64,000 bases of DNA from contig JBKBLN010000001.1 in assembly GCA_046296415.1 (NCBI GenBank), forward strand, positions 1,395,978-1,459,977, read 5' to 3'. The notes beneath the pieces were generated by a model, which did not search any database, had not been told where the DNA came from, and saw only the letters and a program-made list of their open reading frames with translations. The translations under genes and the position numbers were made by a program. Below are positions 16,552 through 25,907 of this stretch, one piece after another. The first letter of the stretch is position 1. Each line of letters begins with the position of its first letter. The DNA comes from CAYNRA01 sp046296415 (GTDB lineage: Bacteria > Bacteroidota > Bacteroidia > Cytophagales > Spirosomataceae).

Positions 16552-17312
16552 AAAGTTACAAAACACCTCGATTAACGGTGGTTGGTGCCGGACCGGGTGA
16601 TCCCGAACTGATCACTCTAAAAGCTATCCGAGCTTTACGAGAGGCAGATGTGGTCTTGTATGACGCTCTAGCTAATCCAGAACTTTTGGACTATTGTTTA
16701 CCAACGGTAGAGCGAATTTTTGTTGGGAAAAGAGGACATGAGCCGTCCATTAGTCAAGATTCGATCAATTTTATGATCGTCGAAAAAGCCTTTGAAAAAG
16801 GCCATGTTGTTCGATTAAAGGGGGGGGATCCCTTTGTCTTTGGTCGAGGTAATGAAGAAATCCAATATTCCAAGCACCGTGGTTTGCTGACTGCCTATGT
16901 GCCTGGTATTTCGAGCATCCAATCCCCTGGGTTCTTGGATGTGCCACTCACGGCTCGTGGCCATGCCGAGGGATTTTGGGTACTTACCGGCCACAAAGCA
17001 GACGGTAACCTTACGCGTGATTTAGTCTTAGCAGCTCAGTCCAAATCAACCGTGCTTATCTTAATGGGAATGCGTAAATTGCAGTTGATTCAGACCATTT
17101 ACGAAGAACAGGGTCAAGGAAATATGCCAGCAATGATTGTGCAGTCGGCCACCACCGACCAGCAAAAATCGGTGGTGGGAAAAGCGCAGGATTTAGTTAA
17201 AATGGCCTTGGATCATGGGCTCTCTAGTCCTGCCATTATTATCCTGGGTCATGTAATTCATGCGATCGACAAACAACCATTAGACCAGTATTTTCAGGAC
17301 CTTTATTCTTAA
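16548..17312 (+). CDS. cobA: Uroporphyrinogen-III C-methyltransferase
   Basis: A 254-residue SAM-dependent methyltransferase of the CobA/SUMT type. Diagnostic segments are VVGAGPGDPELITLKA at the N-terminus, VRLKGGDPFVFGRGNEE and YVPGISS. It makes precorrin-2, the first committed step to siroheme. The CysG dehydrogenase/chelatase domain is absent, so oxidation and iron insertion must be done by other proteins not in this window. The gene starts at the ATGA overlap with sulfite reductase, so the cofactor enzyme is translationally coupled to the enzyme that uses the cofactor. Confidence 0.95.
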   Translation: MKSYKTPRLTVVGAGPGDPELITLKAIRALREADVVLYDALANPELLDYCLPTVERIFVGKRGHEPSISQDSINFMIVEKAFEKGHVVRLKGGDPFVFGRGNEEIQYSKHRGLLTAYVPGISSIQSPGFLDVPLTARGHAEGFWVLTGHKADGNLTRDLVLAAQSKSTVLILMGMRKLQLIQTIYEEQGQGNMPAMIVQSATTDQQKSVVGKAQDLVKMALDHGLSSPAIIILGHVIHAIDKQPLDQYFQDLYS

Positions 17313-17324
17313 AATCAATTGATT

Positions 17325-17999
17325 ATGCAATCGGATGAAAACGTACAGGGGTTAGAGGGATTGGCGATTTTATCGCGTAAATACCCCGGCGAAATTGTTT
17401 TCTCAACTTCCTATGGGCAGGAGGATCAGGTCATCACCGACTACATTGCTCGCCACAATCTACCGATATCCATCTTTACTTTGGATACTGGACGATTGTT
17501 CCCTGAAACATACGAGTTAATGGATAAAACTCGTGTTCGTTATAAAATTCCAATTCAGGTAATGGCGCCCAATACGGGTTTGCTTGAAGAGCTCACCACT
17601 CAAAAAGGATTTCATAGCTTTTATGAATCCGTTGAAAATAGAAAGGAATGCTGTCGAATTCGTAAAATTGAACCTCTACGACGTGCCTTAACTGGCAAAA
17701 AAGTGTGGGTGACAGGCCTTCGAGCAGAGCAATCGGAGAATCGACAAACCATGAAAGCATGGGAGTGGGATCCCGGCTTTGAGCTTCATAAATTTAATCC
17801 GTTAATGGATTGGACATTAGAGGAAGTGGTTGAGTATATTGAACAAAATCGAGTACCAGATAACCCATTGCATCGGAAAGGTTTTGTAAGTATTGGTTGT
17901 GCACCATGCACCCGAGCGATTCAACCCGGGGAACACCCGCGAGCTGGCCGATGGTGGTGGGAGGATTCTAAAAAAGAATGTGGATTACACGCTGGATAA
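17325..17999 (+). CDS. cysH: Assimilatory adenylyl-sulfate (APS) reductase, [4Fe-4S] type
   Basis: A 224-residue reductase of the PAPS/APS reductase family with an ATP-PPase-like fold (VFSTSYGQEDQVI). Cysteine pairs KECCRIRK and SIGCAPCTR are the four [4Fe-4S] ligands that mark the APS-using form, and the catalytic Cys is in KECGLH at the C-terminus. It reduces APS to sulfite with thioredoxin as donor. That fits the absence of APS kinase (cysC) in this operon. The ATG at 17325 is preferred over a TTG two codons earlier. Six base pairs separate it from cysD. Confidence 0.94.
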   Translation: MQSDENVQGLEGLAILSRKYPGEIVFSTSYGQEDQVITDYIARHNLPISIFTLDTGRLFPETYELMDKTRVRYKIPIQVMAPNTGLLEELTTQKGFHSFYESVENRKECCRIRKIEPLRRALTGKKVWVTGLRAEQSENRQTMKAWEWDPGFELHKFNPLMDWTLEEVVEYIEQNRVPDNPLHRKGFVSIGCAPCTRAIQPGEHPRAGRWWWEDSKKECGLHAG

Positions 18000-18005
18000 A
18001 TATAT

Positions 18006-18944
18006 ATGATGACGTTAAAAAACGAAAAAGAAAGTACGCTTTCTGCGATTCATACCTCATTCCCAAGACAGTTGGAGGATGAGGCCATTTACATTTTAAG
18101 GGAAGTAGCGGCTCAATTTGAACGGCCCGCTATTTTATTCTCAGGAGGAAAAGACTCCATTACTGTGGTTCGATTGGCTCAAAAAGCCTTCTTTCCTGCC
18201 AAAATTCCTTTTACCTTATTGCATGTAGATACGGGGCATAATTTCCCGGAAACAATCCAATTTCGAGATGAGCTGGTGGCTAGCCTCGGAGTAGAATTGC
18301 ACGTTCGGTATGTCGAGGAATCGATCCGACAAGGAAAAGTAAAAGAGGAAACGGGTAAGTATGCCAGTCGAAACGCACTCCAAACGGTCACCCTGCTGGA
18401 TGCCATCGAAGAGTTTAAGTTTGATGCTTGCATTGGCGGGGCGAGACGTGATGAAGAAAAAGCAAGAGCCAAAGAACGAATATTTTCTGTGAGGGATGAT
18501 TTTGGACAGTGGGATGCTAAAAAGCAAAGACCAGAGCTGTTTGAAATGTTGAATGGGCGGATCGACCTCGGTGAAAATGTACGGGTATTCCCAATTTCAA
18601 ATTGGACGGAATTGGATGTATGGAATTATATTAAGGAAGAGGGCTTGGCAATTCCTTCCATCTATTTCTCCCATCAGCGTCAAGTATTTGATCGTGACGG
18701 GATGATTTGGTCGGATTCCGAATTCATCAATAAATCGGAGGATGAAGTTCCTTATGAGGCGACTGTTCGGTTTCGAACCGTGGGTGATATGACCTGTACT
18801 GCGGCGGTAGCCTCTGAAGCCACCTCCATTGATCAAATTATTGAAGAAATTTTGGCTGCCGAAATTTCAGAACGTGGGGCACGGATCGATGATAAACGGT
18901 CGGAGGCTGCAATGGAAAAACGTAAACAACAAGGATACTTCTGA
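18006..18944 (+). CDS. cysD: Sulfate adenylyltransferase subunit 2
   Basis: A 312-residue ATP sulfurylase catalytic subunit. The PP-loop SGGKDS is at 46-51. LLHVDTGHNFPET, IGGARRDEEKARAKERIFS and VFPISNWTELDVWNYI are family landmarks, and the C-terminus ends KRKQQGYF as usual. It adenylates sulfate to APS, driven by GTP hydrolysis in CysN. Two ATGs in tandem open the gene (18006 and 18009), and the first is used here. cysN starts 4 bp after its stop, consistent with the heterodimer being made together. Confidence 0.97.
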   Translation: MMTLKNEKESTLSAIHTSFPRQLEDEAIYILREVAAQFERPAILFSGGKDSITVVRLAQKAFFPAKIPFTLLHVDTGHNFPETIQFRDELVASLGVELHVRYVEESIRQGKVKEETGKYASRNALQTVTLLDAIEEFKFDACIGGARRDEEKARAKERIFSVRDDFGQWDAKKQRPELFEMLNGRIDLGENVRVFPISNWTELDVWNYIKEEGLAIPSIYFSHQRQVFDRDGMIWSDSEFINKSEDEVPYEATVRFRTVGDMTCTAAVASEATSIDQIIEEILAAEISERGARIDDKRSEAAMEKRKQQGYF

Positions 18945-18948
18945 TAAC

Positions 18949-20211
18949 ATGGATATATTAAGAATAGCTACCGCGGGTTCAGTGGATGATGGGAAGAGTA
19001 CATTGATAGGAAGGTTACTCTACGAAACGAAATCCATCACCCAAGATAAAATTGAGGCCTTGGAAGCCGCCAGCAAACGGAAAGGTCTGGATTTTGTCGA
19101 TTTATCACTGCTAACAGATGGTCTAATTGCCGAAAGAGAGCAAGGTATTACCATAGATGTGGCACATATTTATTTTAATACAGCGCGGCGCAAATACATC
19201 ATAGCGGATACGCCCGGACACATAGAATATACCCGAAATATGGTGACTGGGGCTTCTAATGCTCAAGTTTCCATCATTTTGGTGGATGCCCGGCTGGGAT
19301 TAAGTGAGCAAACCAAGCGCCACTTTTACATTGCCCAATTGCTCCGAATTCCCGAAGTAATTGTTGCGGTCAATAAAATGGATTTGGTAGGATATGATGA
19401 AAATGTGTTTCAACAAATCATTGCCGACTTCAAAAAGACGTGCGACCAAATAGGTTTCGATGGACAGCAAGTCCGTTTTATTCCTTTATCCTCTCTGTAT
19501 GGAGAGAATATGGTAGTTACTTCCGATAAAATGCCTTGGTACCAAGGGGATTCCCTATTGGATGTTCTCGAGTCACTACCACCGCAAGGGGATTTGTATT
19601 ATCATAAGCCTGCTCGCATGGGTGTTCAGTGGGTTATTCGACCCAAAACAGACGCCTACCATGATTACCGAGGGTATGCAGGCCGTATTTCATCCGGGGT
19701 ATTTAAATCAGGGGATACGGTGATTTCGTTGCCCTCCGGACAAGAAAGTACCATCGATCGCATCGAAAAGTTTGGTGAAGACATTTCACAAGCCCAAGTG
19801 GGGGATTCGGTTGTTATAACCCTCACCTCCGATATCGATGTGAGTCGTGGGAATATGTTGGTTAAGAAAGAGGAGGATTTACCTTGGCAAACCAAACAGT
19901 TGACCGCCGAGATCTGTTGGCTTGATCACCAACCCCTTGTACCAGGTAAGACGTATCTCATTCAACATGGTATAAATAGGCAAAAAAGTAAAATAATTTC
20001 TTTGAATTCCCTTTTGGAAATGCCATCTTTGGTACGCAAAGATTCTCCCAATCAGCTGGCACTGAACGAAATAGGACAGGTTCAATTGAAACTCGGGAAT
20101 CCTGTTTTCGTCGATACGTATGCAAATAACCCCCGCAATGGTGCCTTTATCTTAATCGACGAACAATCCAATTCGACTGTTGGCGTCGGCTTTGTCGAGG
20201 CAGGCATATAA
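18949..20211 (+). CDS. cysN: Sulfate adenylyltransferase subunit 1 (GTPase)
   Basis: A 420-residue translational-GTPase-like regulator of CysD. GTPase motifs: P-loop GSVDDGKSTLIGRLL at about 9-23, switch region GITIDVAHIYF, G3 DTPGH, and G4 NKMD. Two beta-barrel domains follow, as in EF-Tu and eEF1A relatives. No C-terminal CysC kinase domain is fused, in keeping with the APS-type CysH. Start is the ATG of MDILRIATAGSVDDG at 18949; an in-frame codon at 18829 would overlap cysD by 116 bp and is rejected. It is the last gene of the operon, followed within 40 bp by a strong terminator. Confidence 0.97.
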   Translation: MDILRIATAGSVDDGKSTLIGRLLYETKSITQDKIEALEAASKRKGLDFVDLSLLTDGLIAEREQGITIDVAHIYFNTARRKYIIADTPGHIEYTRNMVTGASNAQVSIILVDARLGLSEQTKRHFYIAQLLRIPEVIVAVNKMDLVGYDENVFQQIIADFKKTCDQIGFDGQQVRFIPLSSLYGENMVVTSDKMPWYQGDSLLDVLESLPPQGDLYYHKPARMGVQWVIRPKTDAYHDYRGYAGRISSGVFKSGDTVISLPSGQESTIDRIEKFGEDISQAQVGDSVVITLTSDIDVSRGNMLVKKEEDLPWQTKQLTAEICWLDHQPLVPGKTYLIQHGINRQKSKIISLNSLLEMPSLVRKDSPNQLALNEIGQVQLKLGNPVFVDTYANNPRNGAFILIDEQSNSTVGVGFVEAGI

Positions 20212-20241
20212 TACTATTTTTCAATAGTTTAGGGTTTAGTG

Positions 20242-20273
20242 AAAAGGCAGCCAAAATTTTGGCTGTCTTTTTT
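20242..20273. terminator. Intrinsic terminator after cysN, shared with convergent pheA
   Basis: The stem is a long self-complementary run, CAGCCAAAATTTTGGCTG (20248-20265), extended by further pairs, followed by T6 at 20268-20273. On the minus strand the matching tail is CTTTTC (20246-20241). It lies between two convergent genes and reaches the pheA stop codon at 20272-20274. Confidence 0.85.
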
Positions 20274-21345
20274 ATGTGTTGCGCACGTAGCTTCCTAAAA
20301 CCTTGATGTAGTTTTTGTACTTTTTGGCCGCCTTCTTGAAGTGATCGTCCTCATGATATCCCAAAAGCTCAATAAAAAACCAAAAATTAAAGTCTTCGTC
20401 TCCTTTGTACGGTCTACTTTCAATTTTGGTCAGGTTAATTCCTGCTTTCTTAAAATCTTGAAGGAAACTGGCTAATACACCGGGTTGATCGGTGTCAGGC
20501 AGACGAACGATGATAGTGGTTTTATCATGACCACTTGGCTGATTAACAAAATCCTTGGATAAAATGAAGAAACGTGTTCTATTTTGATTATTATCCTCAA
20601 TGTTTTTAAACAAAACGGGTAAAGAGAATAACTTGGCCGCAATCTCTGAACAGATAGCCGCGCTTTCAGGATCTTCAGCTGCTAATTTAGCCGCTTTCGA
20701 AGTCGACTCCACCTGTATTTCCTCTACTGTGTGCTGTTCAAAATATTTATTTAAAAATCCACGGCATTGGCGGAAGGCAATATCTTTAGAATAAATCCTT
20801 TTTATTTTATCAGGTGATTCCGCTTCGGTAGCCAATGTAAAATGAACCGGAATTTTAAGTTCAGAAACAATACTGACTTGCATTTCATTGAGCAAATCAA
20901 CTGTCTCATAGACAATTCCTTCCTGATTGTTTTCAATGGGAATGACACCAAACTTGGCTCTTCCAGTTTCAACTGCTTCAAACACAGACCGAATCGTAGG
21001 AAGGGTCATGTATTCTCCCAAAGCACCGAAACGACTTTCGGCCGCTTGATGAGTGAAGCTTCCTTCAGGCCCGAGATAGGCAACCCGCTCGGGAAGTTCA
21101 TAATGCCTAGCTGCCGCAAAAATCTCCAAAAAGATGGCCTCAATGGCCTGAGGTGTCAGCGGGCCTTCATTTAATTTCTTCATTCGGTCCAGGATGAATT
21201 TCTCACGCTCAGGACGGTATATCACAGTTTTGGTGGCACGTTTGATCACGCCCACTTCATGAACCCACTTCATGCGTTCATTTAACAATTTCAGTAGGGC
21301 CTCATCGATTTGATCGATTTGGGTTCTGATTTCTTCTAAGGTCAC
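20272..21345 (-). CDS. pheA: Bifunctional chorismate mutase/prephenate dehydratase (P-protein)
   Basis: About 357 residues. Residues 1 to about 85 are an AroQ-type chorismate mutase (LEEIRTQIDQIDEALLKLL...RMKWVHEVGVIK). The prephenate dehydratase begins at RVAYLGPEGSFTHQAA and includes the catalytic Thr in NRTRFFILS. A C-terminal ACT domain (IIVRLPDTDQPGVLASFL; TKIESRPYKG) should bind phenylalanine for feedback inhibition. Together they turn chorismate into phenylpyruvate. The frame continues upstream to an ATG at 21438 inside parE, but the GTG at 21345, 22 bp after the parE stop, gives the family's usual N-terminus and is preferred. Confidence 0.92.
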   Translation of the reverse strand: MTLEEIRTQIDQIDEALLKLLNERMKWVHEVGVIKRATKTVIYRPEREKFILDRMKKLNEGPLTPQAIEAIFLEIFAAARHYELPERVAYLGPEGSFTHQAAESRFGALGEYMTLPTIRSVFEAVETGRAKFGVIPIENNQEGIVYETVDLLNEMQVSIVSELKIPVHFTLATEAESPDKIKRIYSKDIAFRQCRGFLNKYFEQHTVEEIQVESTSKAAKLAAEDPESAAICSEIAAKLFSLPVLFKNIEDNNQNRTRFFILSKDFVNQPSGHDKTTIIVRLPDTDQPGVLASFLQDFKKAGINLTKIESRPYKGDEDFNFWFFIELLGYHEDDHFKKAAKKYKNYIKVLGSYVRNT

Positions 21346-21367
21346 GAATTTTTTGGTTAATTGAGAT

Positions 21368-23260
21368 TTAGGAAAGGGGTTCAGGTTGCAAACGGGGGTC
21401 TTCCTCGACAATATCGACTTCGAAGCGAAGATTTTCAATGATGAACTTTTGACGCTCTGGTGTATTTTTACCCATATAATAAGAGAGCACCTTGGGAATA
21501 GAGGATTCTTTTTCCAAAATTACCGGATCTAATTTGATATCTGGACCGATAAATGCTTCAAACTCATTGGGAGAAATCTCTCCCAAACCTTTAAATCGAG
21601 TAATTTCAGGTTTATTTCCCAAGGCACGAACGGCCTCTAATTTCTCTTCCTCTGAATAGCAATATCGTGTTTCCTTTTTGTTTCGAACCCGAAATAACGG
21701 AGTTTGAAGGATGTACAAATGACCAGCCCGAACTAAATCAGGAAAAAACTGCAAAAAGAAAGTTAATAACAACAACCGAATGTGTGCCCCGTCCACATCA
21801 GCGTCAGTGGCAATCACGATTTGGTTGTACCGTAGTCCGTCCAAACCTGCCTCAATGTCTAGTGCATGTTGAAGTAAATTAAATTCTTCATTTTCGTACA
21901 CAATCTTTTTAGATAACCCGTGGCAGTTCAAAGGCTTTCCCCGAAGACTAAATACGGCTTGAGTTTCAGGGTTTCGAGCTTTGGTGATTGAACCCGATGC
22001 CGAGTCACCTTCTGTAATGAAAAGGGTCGTATTGAGACGATGTTCATATTTCTCATCTCCTAAATGAAACCGACAATCTCGCAACTTTTTATTGTGTAAA
22101 TTGGCTTTTTTTGCGCGCTCGTTCGCTAATTTTTTTATGCCAGACAATTCTTTTCTTTCTCGCTCCGACTGTTCAATCCGTTTTTTAAGGGCCTCTTTAA
22201 CCGCCGGATTCATGTGGAGGTAGTCGTCTAGTTTTTGTTTAATGAATTCATTAACGAATGTACGGATGGTCATTGACTCGGGGTCTGGAGATACCGTTAC
22301 AGACCCTAATTTTGTCTTGGTTTGAGATTCAAACACAGGCTCTTGCACTCGAACAGAAATAGCTCCAATGACCGCTTGGCGAACATCCTCAGGGGCATAG
22401 TCTTTTCCATAGTGCTCTCGAACAGTTTTCACTAAAGCTTCTTTGAACGCCGATAAATGGGTACCCCCTTGAGTTGTATTTTGACCGTTGACAAAAGAGT
22501 AATATTCCTCTCCATATTGATTGCTATGGGATAGCGCTATCTCAATATCTTCTCCTTTTAAATGAATGATCGGGTAACGGAGTGTTGACTCATCCGTTTT
22601 TCTTCTTAAAAGGTCCAATAATCCATTTTGAGAGATGTATTTCTGCTTATTGAACTGCAAAGTCAAACCTGCATTTAGAAAGCAGTAATTCCACAGCATG
22701 TTTTCGACAAACTGTGGGATGTAATGATAATTTTTAAATATTGTGCCATCGGGTTCAAAGACAACCAACGTACCATTTTTTTCGGCAGAGGGCTCAATTG
22801 GAGATTGTTCAATCAATACTCCTTGATGGAAACTAGCCCAAGCCGATTGACCATCCCGAAATGCCTGCACCCGGAAAAAACTAGATAATGCATTCACCGC
22901 TTTGGTCCCTACTCCATTCAAACCTACCGATTTTTGAAAGGCGGAACTGTCGTACTTGGCTCCAGTATTAATCTTGGAGACAACATCCACCACTTTTCCA
23001 AGTGGAATACCCCGTCCGTAATCTCGGACTTCCACACGGCCCTCCTCCATTTTAATGTCAATGGATCGCCCATAGCCCATGGCATATTCATCAATACAAT
23101 TATCGATTACCTCTTTGAGAAGTACATAGATGCCATCGTCAGGGGAGGATCCATCCCCCAGTTTTCCGATGTACATACCCGGGCGCAATCGAATGTGCTC
23201 TTTCCAGTCAAGGGATTTTATACTGTCTTCGTTGTAAGTGGACTCTTGCTGGTTTGCCAT
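21368..23260 (-). CDS. parE: DNA topoisomerase IV subunit B (type IIA ATPase subunit)
   Basis: A 630-residue GyrB/ParE protein. The GHKL ATPase includes EVIDNCIDEYAMGYG, RDYGRGIPLG and VGLNGVGTKAVNAL. The TOPRIM domain shows TEGDSASGS, LRGKPLNCHG and DADVDGAHIR. Its opening (SLDWKEHIRLRPGMYIG) and its length favour ParE over the longer GyrB of Bacteroidota, though this call rests on resemblance. The partner parC is not within the window; the downstream gene is pheA. The enzyme decatenates and relaxes DNA using ATP. Start is the ATG at 23260, divergent from the polysaccharide operon with about 250 bp between starts. Confidence 0.9.
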   Translation of the reverse strand: MANQQESTYNEDSIKSLDWKEHIRLRPGMYIGKLGDGSSPDDGIYVLLKEVIDNCIDEYAMGYGRSIDIKMEEGRVEVRDYGRGIPLGKVVDVVSKINTGAKYDSSAFQKSVGLNGVGTKAVNALSSFFRVQAFRDGQSAWASFHQGVLIEQSPIEPSAEKNGTLVVFEPDGTIFKNYHYIPQFVENMLWNYCFLNAGLTLQFNKQKYISQNGLLDLLRRKTDESTLRYPIIHLKGEDIEIALSHSNQYGEEYYSFVNGQNTTQGGTHLSAFKEALVKTVREHYGKDYAPEDVRQAVIGAISVRVQEPVFESQTKTKLGSVTVSPDPESMTIRTFVNEFIKQKLDDYLHMNPAVKEALKKRIEQSERERKELSGIKKLANERAKKANLHNKKLRDCRFHLGDEKYEHRLNTTLFITEGDSASGSITKARNPETQAVFSLRGKPLNCHGLSKKIVYENEEFNLLQHALDIEAGLDGLRYNQIVIATDADVDGAHIRLLLLTFFLQFFPDLVRAGHLYILQTPLFRVRNKKETRYCYSEEEKLEAVRALGNKPEITRFKGLGEISPNEFEAFIGPDIKLDPVILEKESSIPKVLSYYMGKNTPERQKFIIENLRFEVDIVEEDPRLQPEPLS

Positions 23261-23507
23261 ACGGTTCTAAAGCTTCAAAGTTTAGTTCGATATGCAAAAT
23301 AAGGACAATTCATGAAATCTTCCATGATAATGCAGTTTGATCCCGAAAAAACAGGTCAAATTTAACTTGAAATTGAACACGAACCGGATTTTTTGAGACA
23401 CGTCCCAAGGAAAGACAAAATTTGTGCGTTAATTTGCAGTTGTATTGTTAAAAAAACTGACTTATTGGGAGGTTTACATCTGTATACCTGTTCAATACCG
23501 CATATCG

Positions 23508-25907
23508 ATGAAAAAGTTTTTAACCACCTCTTTGGCCTCACTATTTGCCTTGGCTGCATTGGCCCAAAATCTGCCCTTGCAAAACATTCCTCAAACGGTG
23601 CCGGCACCGGCTCAATCTCCGTTTAATGGACCTGCGAGAACCAGTGTTTCCTCCTCAGGATCCGACAGCAGAACTTTGGAACTCACCCCAGAGGAATTGA
23701 AAAGTAAGGCGAAAGAGGATTCCATTCGACTGGAAAAAGAAAAGGAATTAGCTACGCAAAAAGCCAAATCTGAGTTCAGAAAACGGATCGTGGGGTATTC
23801 TATATTCAATGATGCCCGTTTTGAAAATAATCTCTTGGCCAACGTACCAACTCCCAAAAACTATGTGTTGGGTACGGGAGACAAGTTAACTATTGACATC
23901 TACGGCTATGCCCAAGCTACCTACCAGGCGGTGGTGACACCCGATGGCTTCATTAGTCTTCCTAAAGCCGGACTAATTTCGGTGGCTGGTATGACCATCG
24001 AGTCGGCTAAAACTCGCATAGCCTCAAGCTTGAGTCGATTTTTCCCAGGTTTAGGTACTAGCCCAGGATCCAATTCGACGCTGAACATATCGTTGAATAA
24101 CATTCGGGGCATTAAAGTTCAAGTAATTGGTGAAGTGGTTGCTCCGGGATCTTATACGGCTACCTCATTGACCACAATGTTGAATGCCCTATATGCTGCT
24201 GGTGGACCCAATGAAATCGGCTCATATCGGCAGATACAATTGATTCGCCGCGGGGAAGTCGTCAATACCCTGGATTTATATGAACTGATTCTAAATGGGT
24301 ATGCTAAGTCGGACTTTGTTCTCCAAGACCAAGACGTGATTCAGGTCCCACCTTATGTCTCTCGGATTGCCGTGGAGGGTTTAACCAAACGTGTGGGTTT
24401 GTTTGAACTTTTACCGAATGAATCCCTGTCTGATTTGATCAAATTCGCCGGTGGCTTCAACCAGTTTGCCTATACACACCGAGTAAAAGTTTACCGTGTA
24501 ACCCCCCGCGAATTTAAAATCAATACCGTACCTTCTGATCAGTTTGCTATGTTTCAAATGGCAAACGGAGATTCGCTGGTGGTAGATCGGGTTATCAATC
24601 GATTCGAGAACCTAGTGACGATCAACGGTGCAGTGTTTAGACCGGGAGAGTATTCTTTAGATGATTCACCTACTTTGTTAAAATTAATCGAATCTGCTGA
24701 GGGTCTTCGAGAAGATGCATTTTATGGAAGAGTAAGTGTGATCCGGACTGAAGATAACCTACGAACTAGTAATCTTTCCGTTAATTTAGCTGATTTACAG
24801 ACAGGTAAGGTCCCCGATGTCCCGTTGAAACGATTGGATGAGGTATTTGTCCCATCGGTTTTTGATATGTCAGAAAACTCAAGCATTCGGGTTTATGGAG
24901 CCATCAACAATGCCGATGCGACAGCCGGAGTGATACTTCCTTTTGTCAAAGATCAGACCATTGAGGATGTATTGGTTAAGGTAGGTGGATTGACTGAGGC
25001 CGCTTCTTTGTCTCGAATCGAACTGGTTCGAAGAAAACGAAATGTGGATCCAACACAAGCAGGAGCCCAAATTTCAGACATTTTTTATTTCGATATCAAC
25101 CAAGATTTAAGTGTCTCTCGAGAAGCTCAAAAATTCAAATTACTTCCATTTGATGAGATTTTCGTTCGGAGCTCCCCCAATTACAGTCGCCAACTTTTTG
25201 TCAATATCGAGGGAGAAGTGTTATATCCAGACAAATACGCTATCCAGAAAAAAGATGAAAAAATCTCTGATTTGATTTTAAGAGCAGGTGGTATGACCCC
25301 ACTGGCCTACATTGATGGTGCCACACTTTTACGCAAAGTGCAATTGAGTGAAGCAGAAATTGAAATGCGTCGAAAAACCATTTCAGATCTGACGATTTCA
25401 GCACAAAGTACCCAACCCATTCAGGCCGAGGAACTCTCACCTGAAAAGCAGGAAGCTATTGGAATTAATCTCCGCAAAATCCTGGCCGAACCGGGTTCGC
25501 AAGAAGATATGATTTTACAGGAAGGAGATGTTATTCGTATTCCCAAGCGTTTGGAAACCGTTCGTATTCAAGGGGAGGTATTATTTCCCACCTCTGTAAA
25601 ATACAATGGCTCGAATTTACGTGCGTATATTTCTAAATCAGGTGGATTTACCAAAAAATCCCTACGTTCCAAGGCATTTGTTTTGTATGCCAATGGTTCT
25701 GTGGACCGAACACGTCGATTCCTTTTTGTGCATGTGTACCCCAGAATCGAACCAGGTTCAGAGATCATTATTCCACAGAAAATCATGAATACGCAACAGC
25801 AACTCAATCAGTTCCAAAATATTTTAACGACATTGGGAGCAACCTTGACGTCCATAACGACCATTTTCCTGTTGACTCGTTCTTTAAATCCTAGCTCATC
25901 GAACTAA
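23508..25907 (+). CDS. Polysaccharide export outer-membrane protein (Wza-type, SLBB repeats)
   Basis: A 799-residue secreted protein. A signal peptide (MKKFLTTSLASLFALAALAQ) is followed by a short Pro-rich and a charged coiled segment, then a Poly_export domain starting near residue 120 (YVLGTGDKLTIDIYGYAQA). Four to six SLBB-like beta-grasp repeats follow, for example VQVIGEVVAPGSYT, VTINGAVFRPGEYSL, VNIEGEVLYPDKYAI and VRIQGEVLFPTSVKY. A C-terminal hydrophobic helix lies in the last 40 residues (LTTLGATLTSITTIFLLTR). It should form the outer-membrane channel for polymer export, with extra SLBB repeats compared with E. coli Wza. ATG 23508 is the start with a proper signal peptide. It heads the nine-gene operon. 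Confidence 0.9.
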   Translation: MKKFLTTSLASLFALAALAQNLPLQNIPQTVPAPAQSPFNGPARTSVSSSGSDSRTLELTPEELKSKAKEDSIRLEKEKELATQKAKSEFRKRIVGYSIFNDARFENNLLANVPTPKNYVLGTGDKLTIDIYGYAQATYQAVVTPDGFISLPKAGLISVAGMTIESAKTRIASSLSRFFPGLGTSPGSNSTLNISLNNIRGIKVQVIGEVVAPGSYTATSLTTMLNALYAAGGPNEIGSYRQIQLIRRGEVVNTLDLYELILNGYAKSDFVLQDQDVIQVPPYVSRIAVEGLTKRVGLFELLPNESLSDLIKFAGGFNQFAYTHRVKVYRVTPREFKINTVPSDQFAMFQMANGDSLVVDRVINRFENLVTINGAVFRPGEYSLDDSPTLLKLIESAEGLREDAFYGRVSVIRTEDNLRTSNLSVNLADLQTGKVPDVPLKRLDEVFVPSVFDMSENSSIRVYGAINNADATAGVILPFVKDQTIEDVLVKVGGLTEAASLSRIELVRRKRNVDPTQAGAQISDIFYFDINQDLSVSREAQKFKLLPFDEIFVRSSPNYSRQLFVNIEGEVLYPDKYAIQKKDEKISDLILRAGGMTPLAYIDGATLLRKVQLSEAEIEMRRKTISDLTISAQSTQPIQAEELSPEKQEAIGINLRKILAEPGSQEDMILQEGDVIRIPKRLETVRIQGEVLFPTSVKYNGSNLRAYISKSGGFTKKSLRSKAFVLYANGSVDRTRRFLFVHVYPRIEPGSEIIIPQKIMNTQQQLNQFQNILTTLGATLTSITTIFLLTRSLNPSSSN

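Noticed and set aside
20272..21438. Longer pheA starting at an ATG inside parE (21438)
   Set aside because: The extra N-terminal residues do not look like chorismate mutase and overlap parE by 71 bp; the GTG at 21345 fits the family start.
23261..23507. Promoter for the polysaccharide operon (TTG 23393-23395 with AAAATTTG at 23417-23424)
   Set aside because: The -7 box mismatches at its first base, and the alternative TTAATTTG at 23429 lacks a -33 partner; too weak to annotate. Nothing else is seen in this 247-bp gap.
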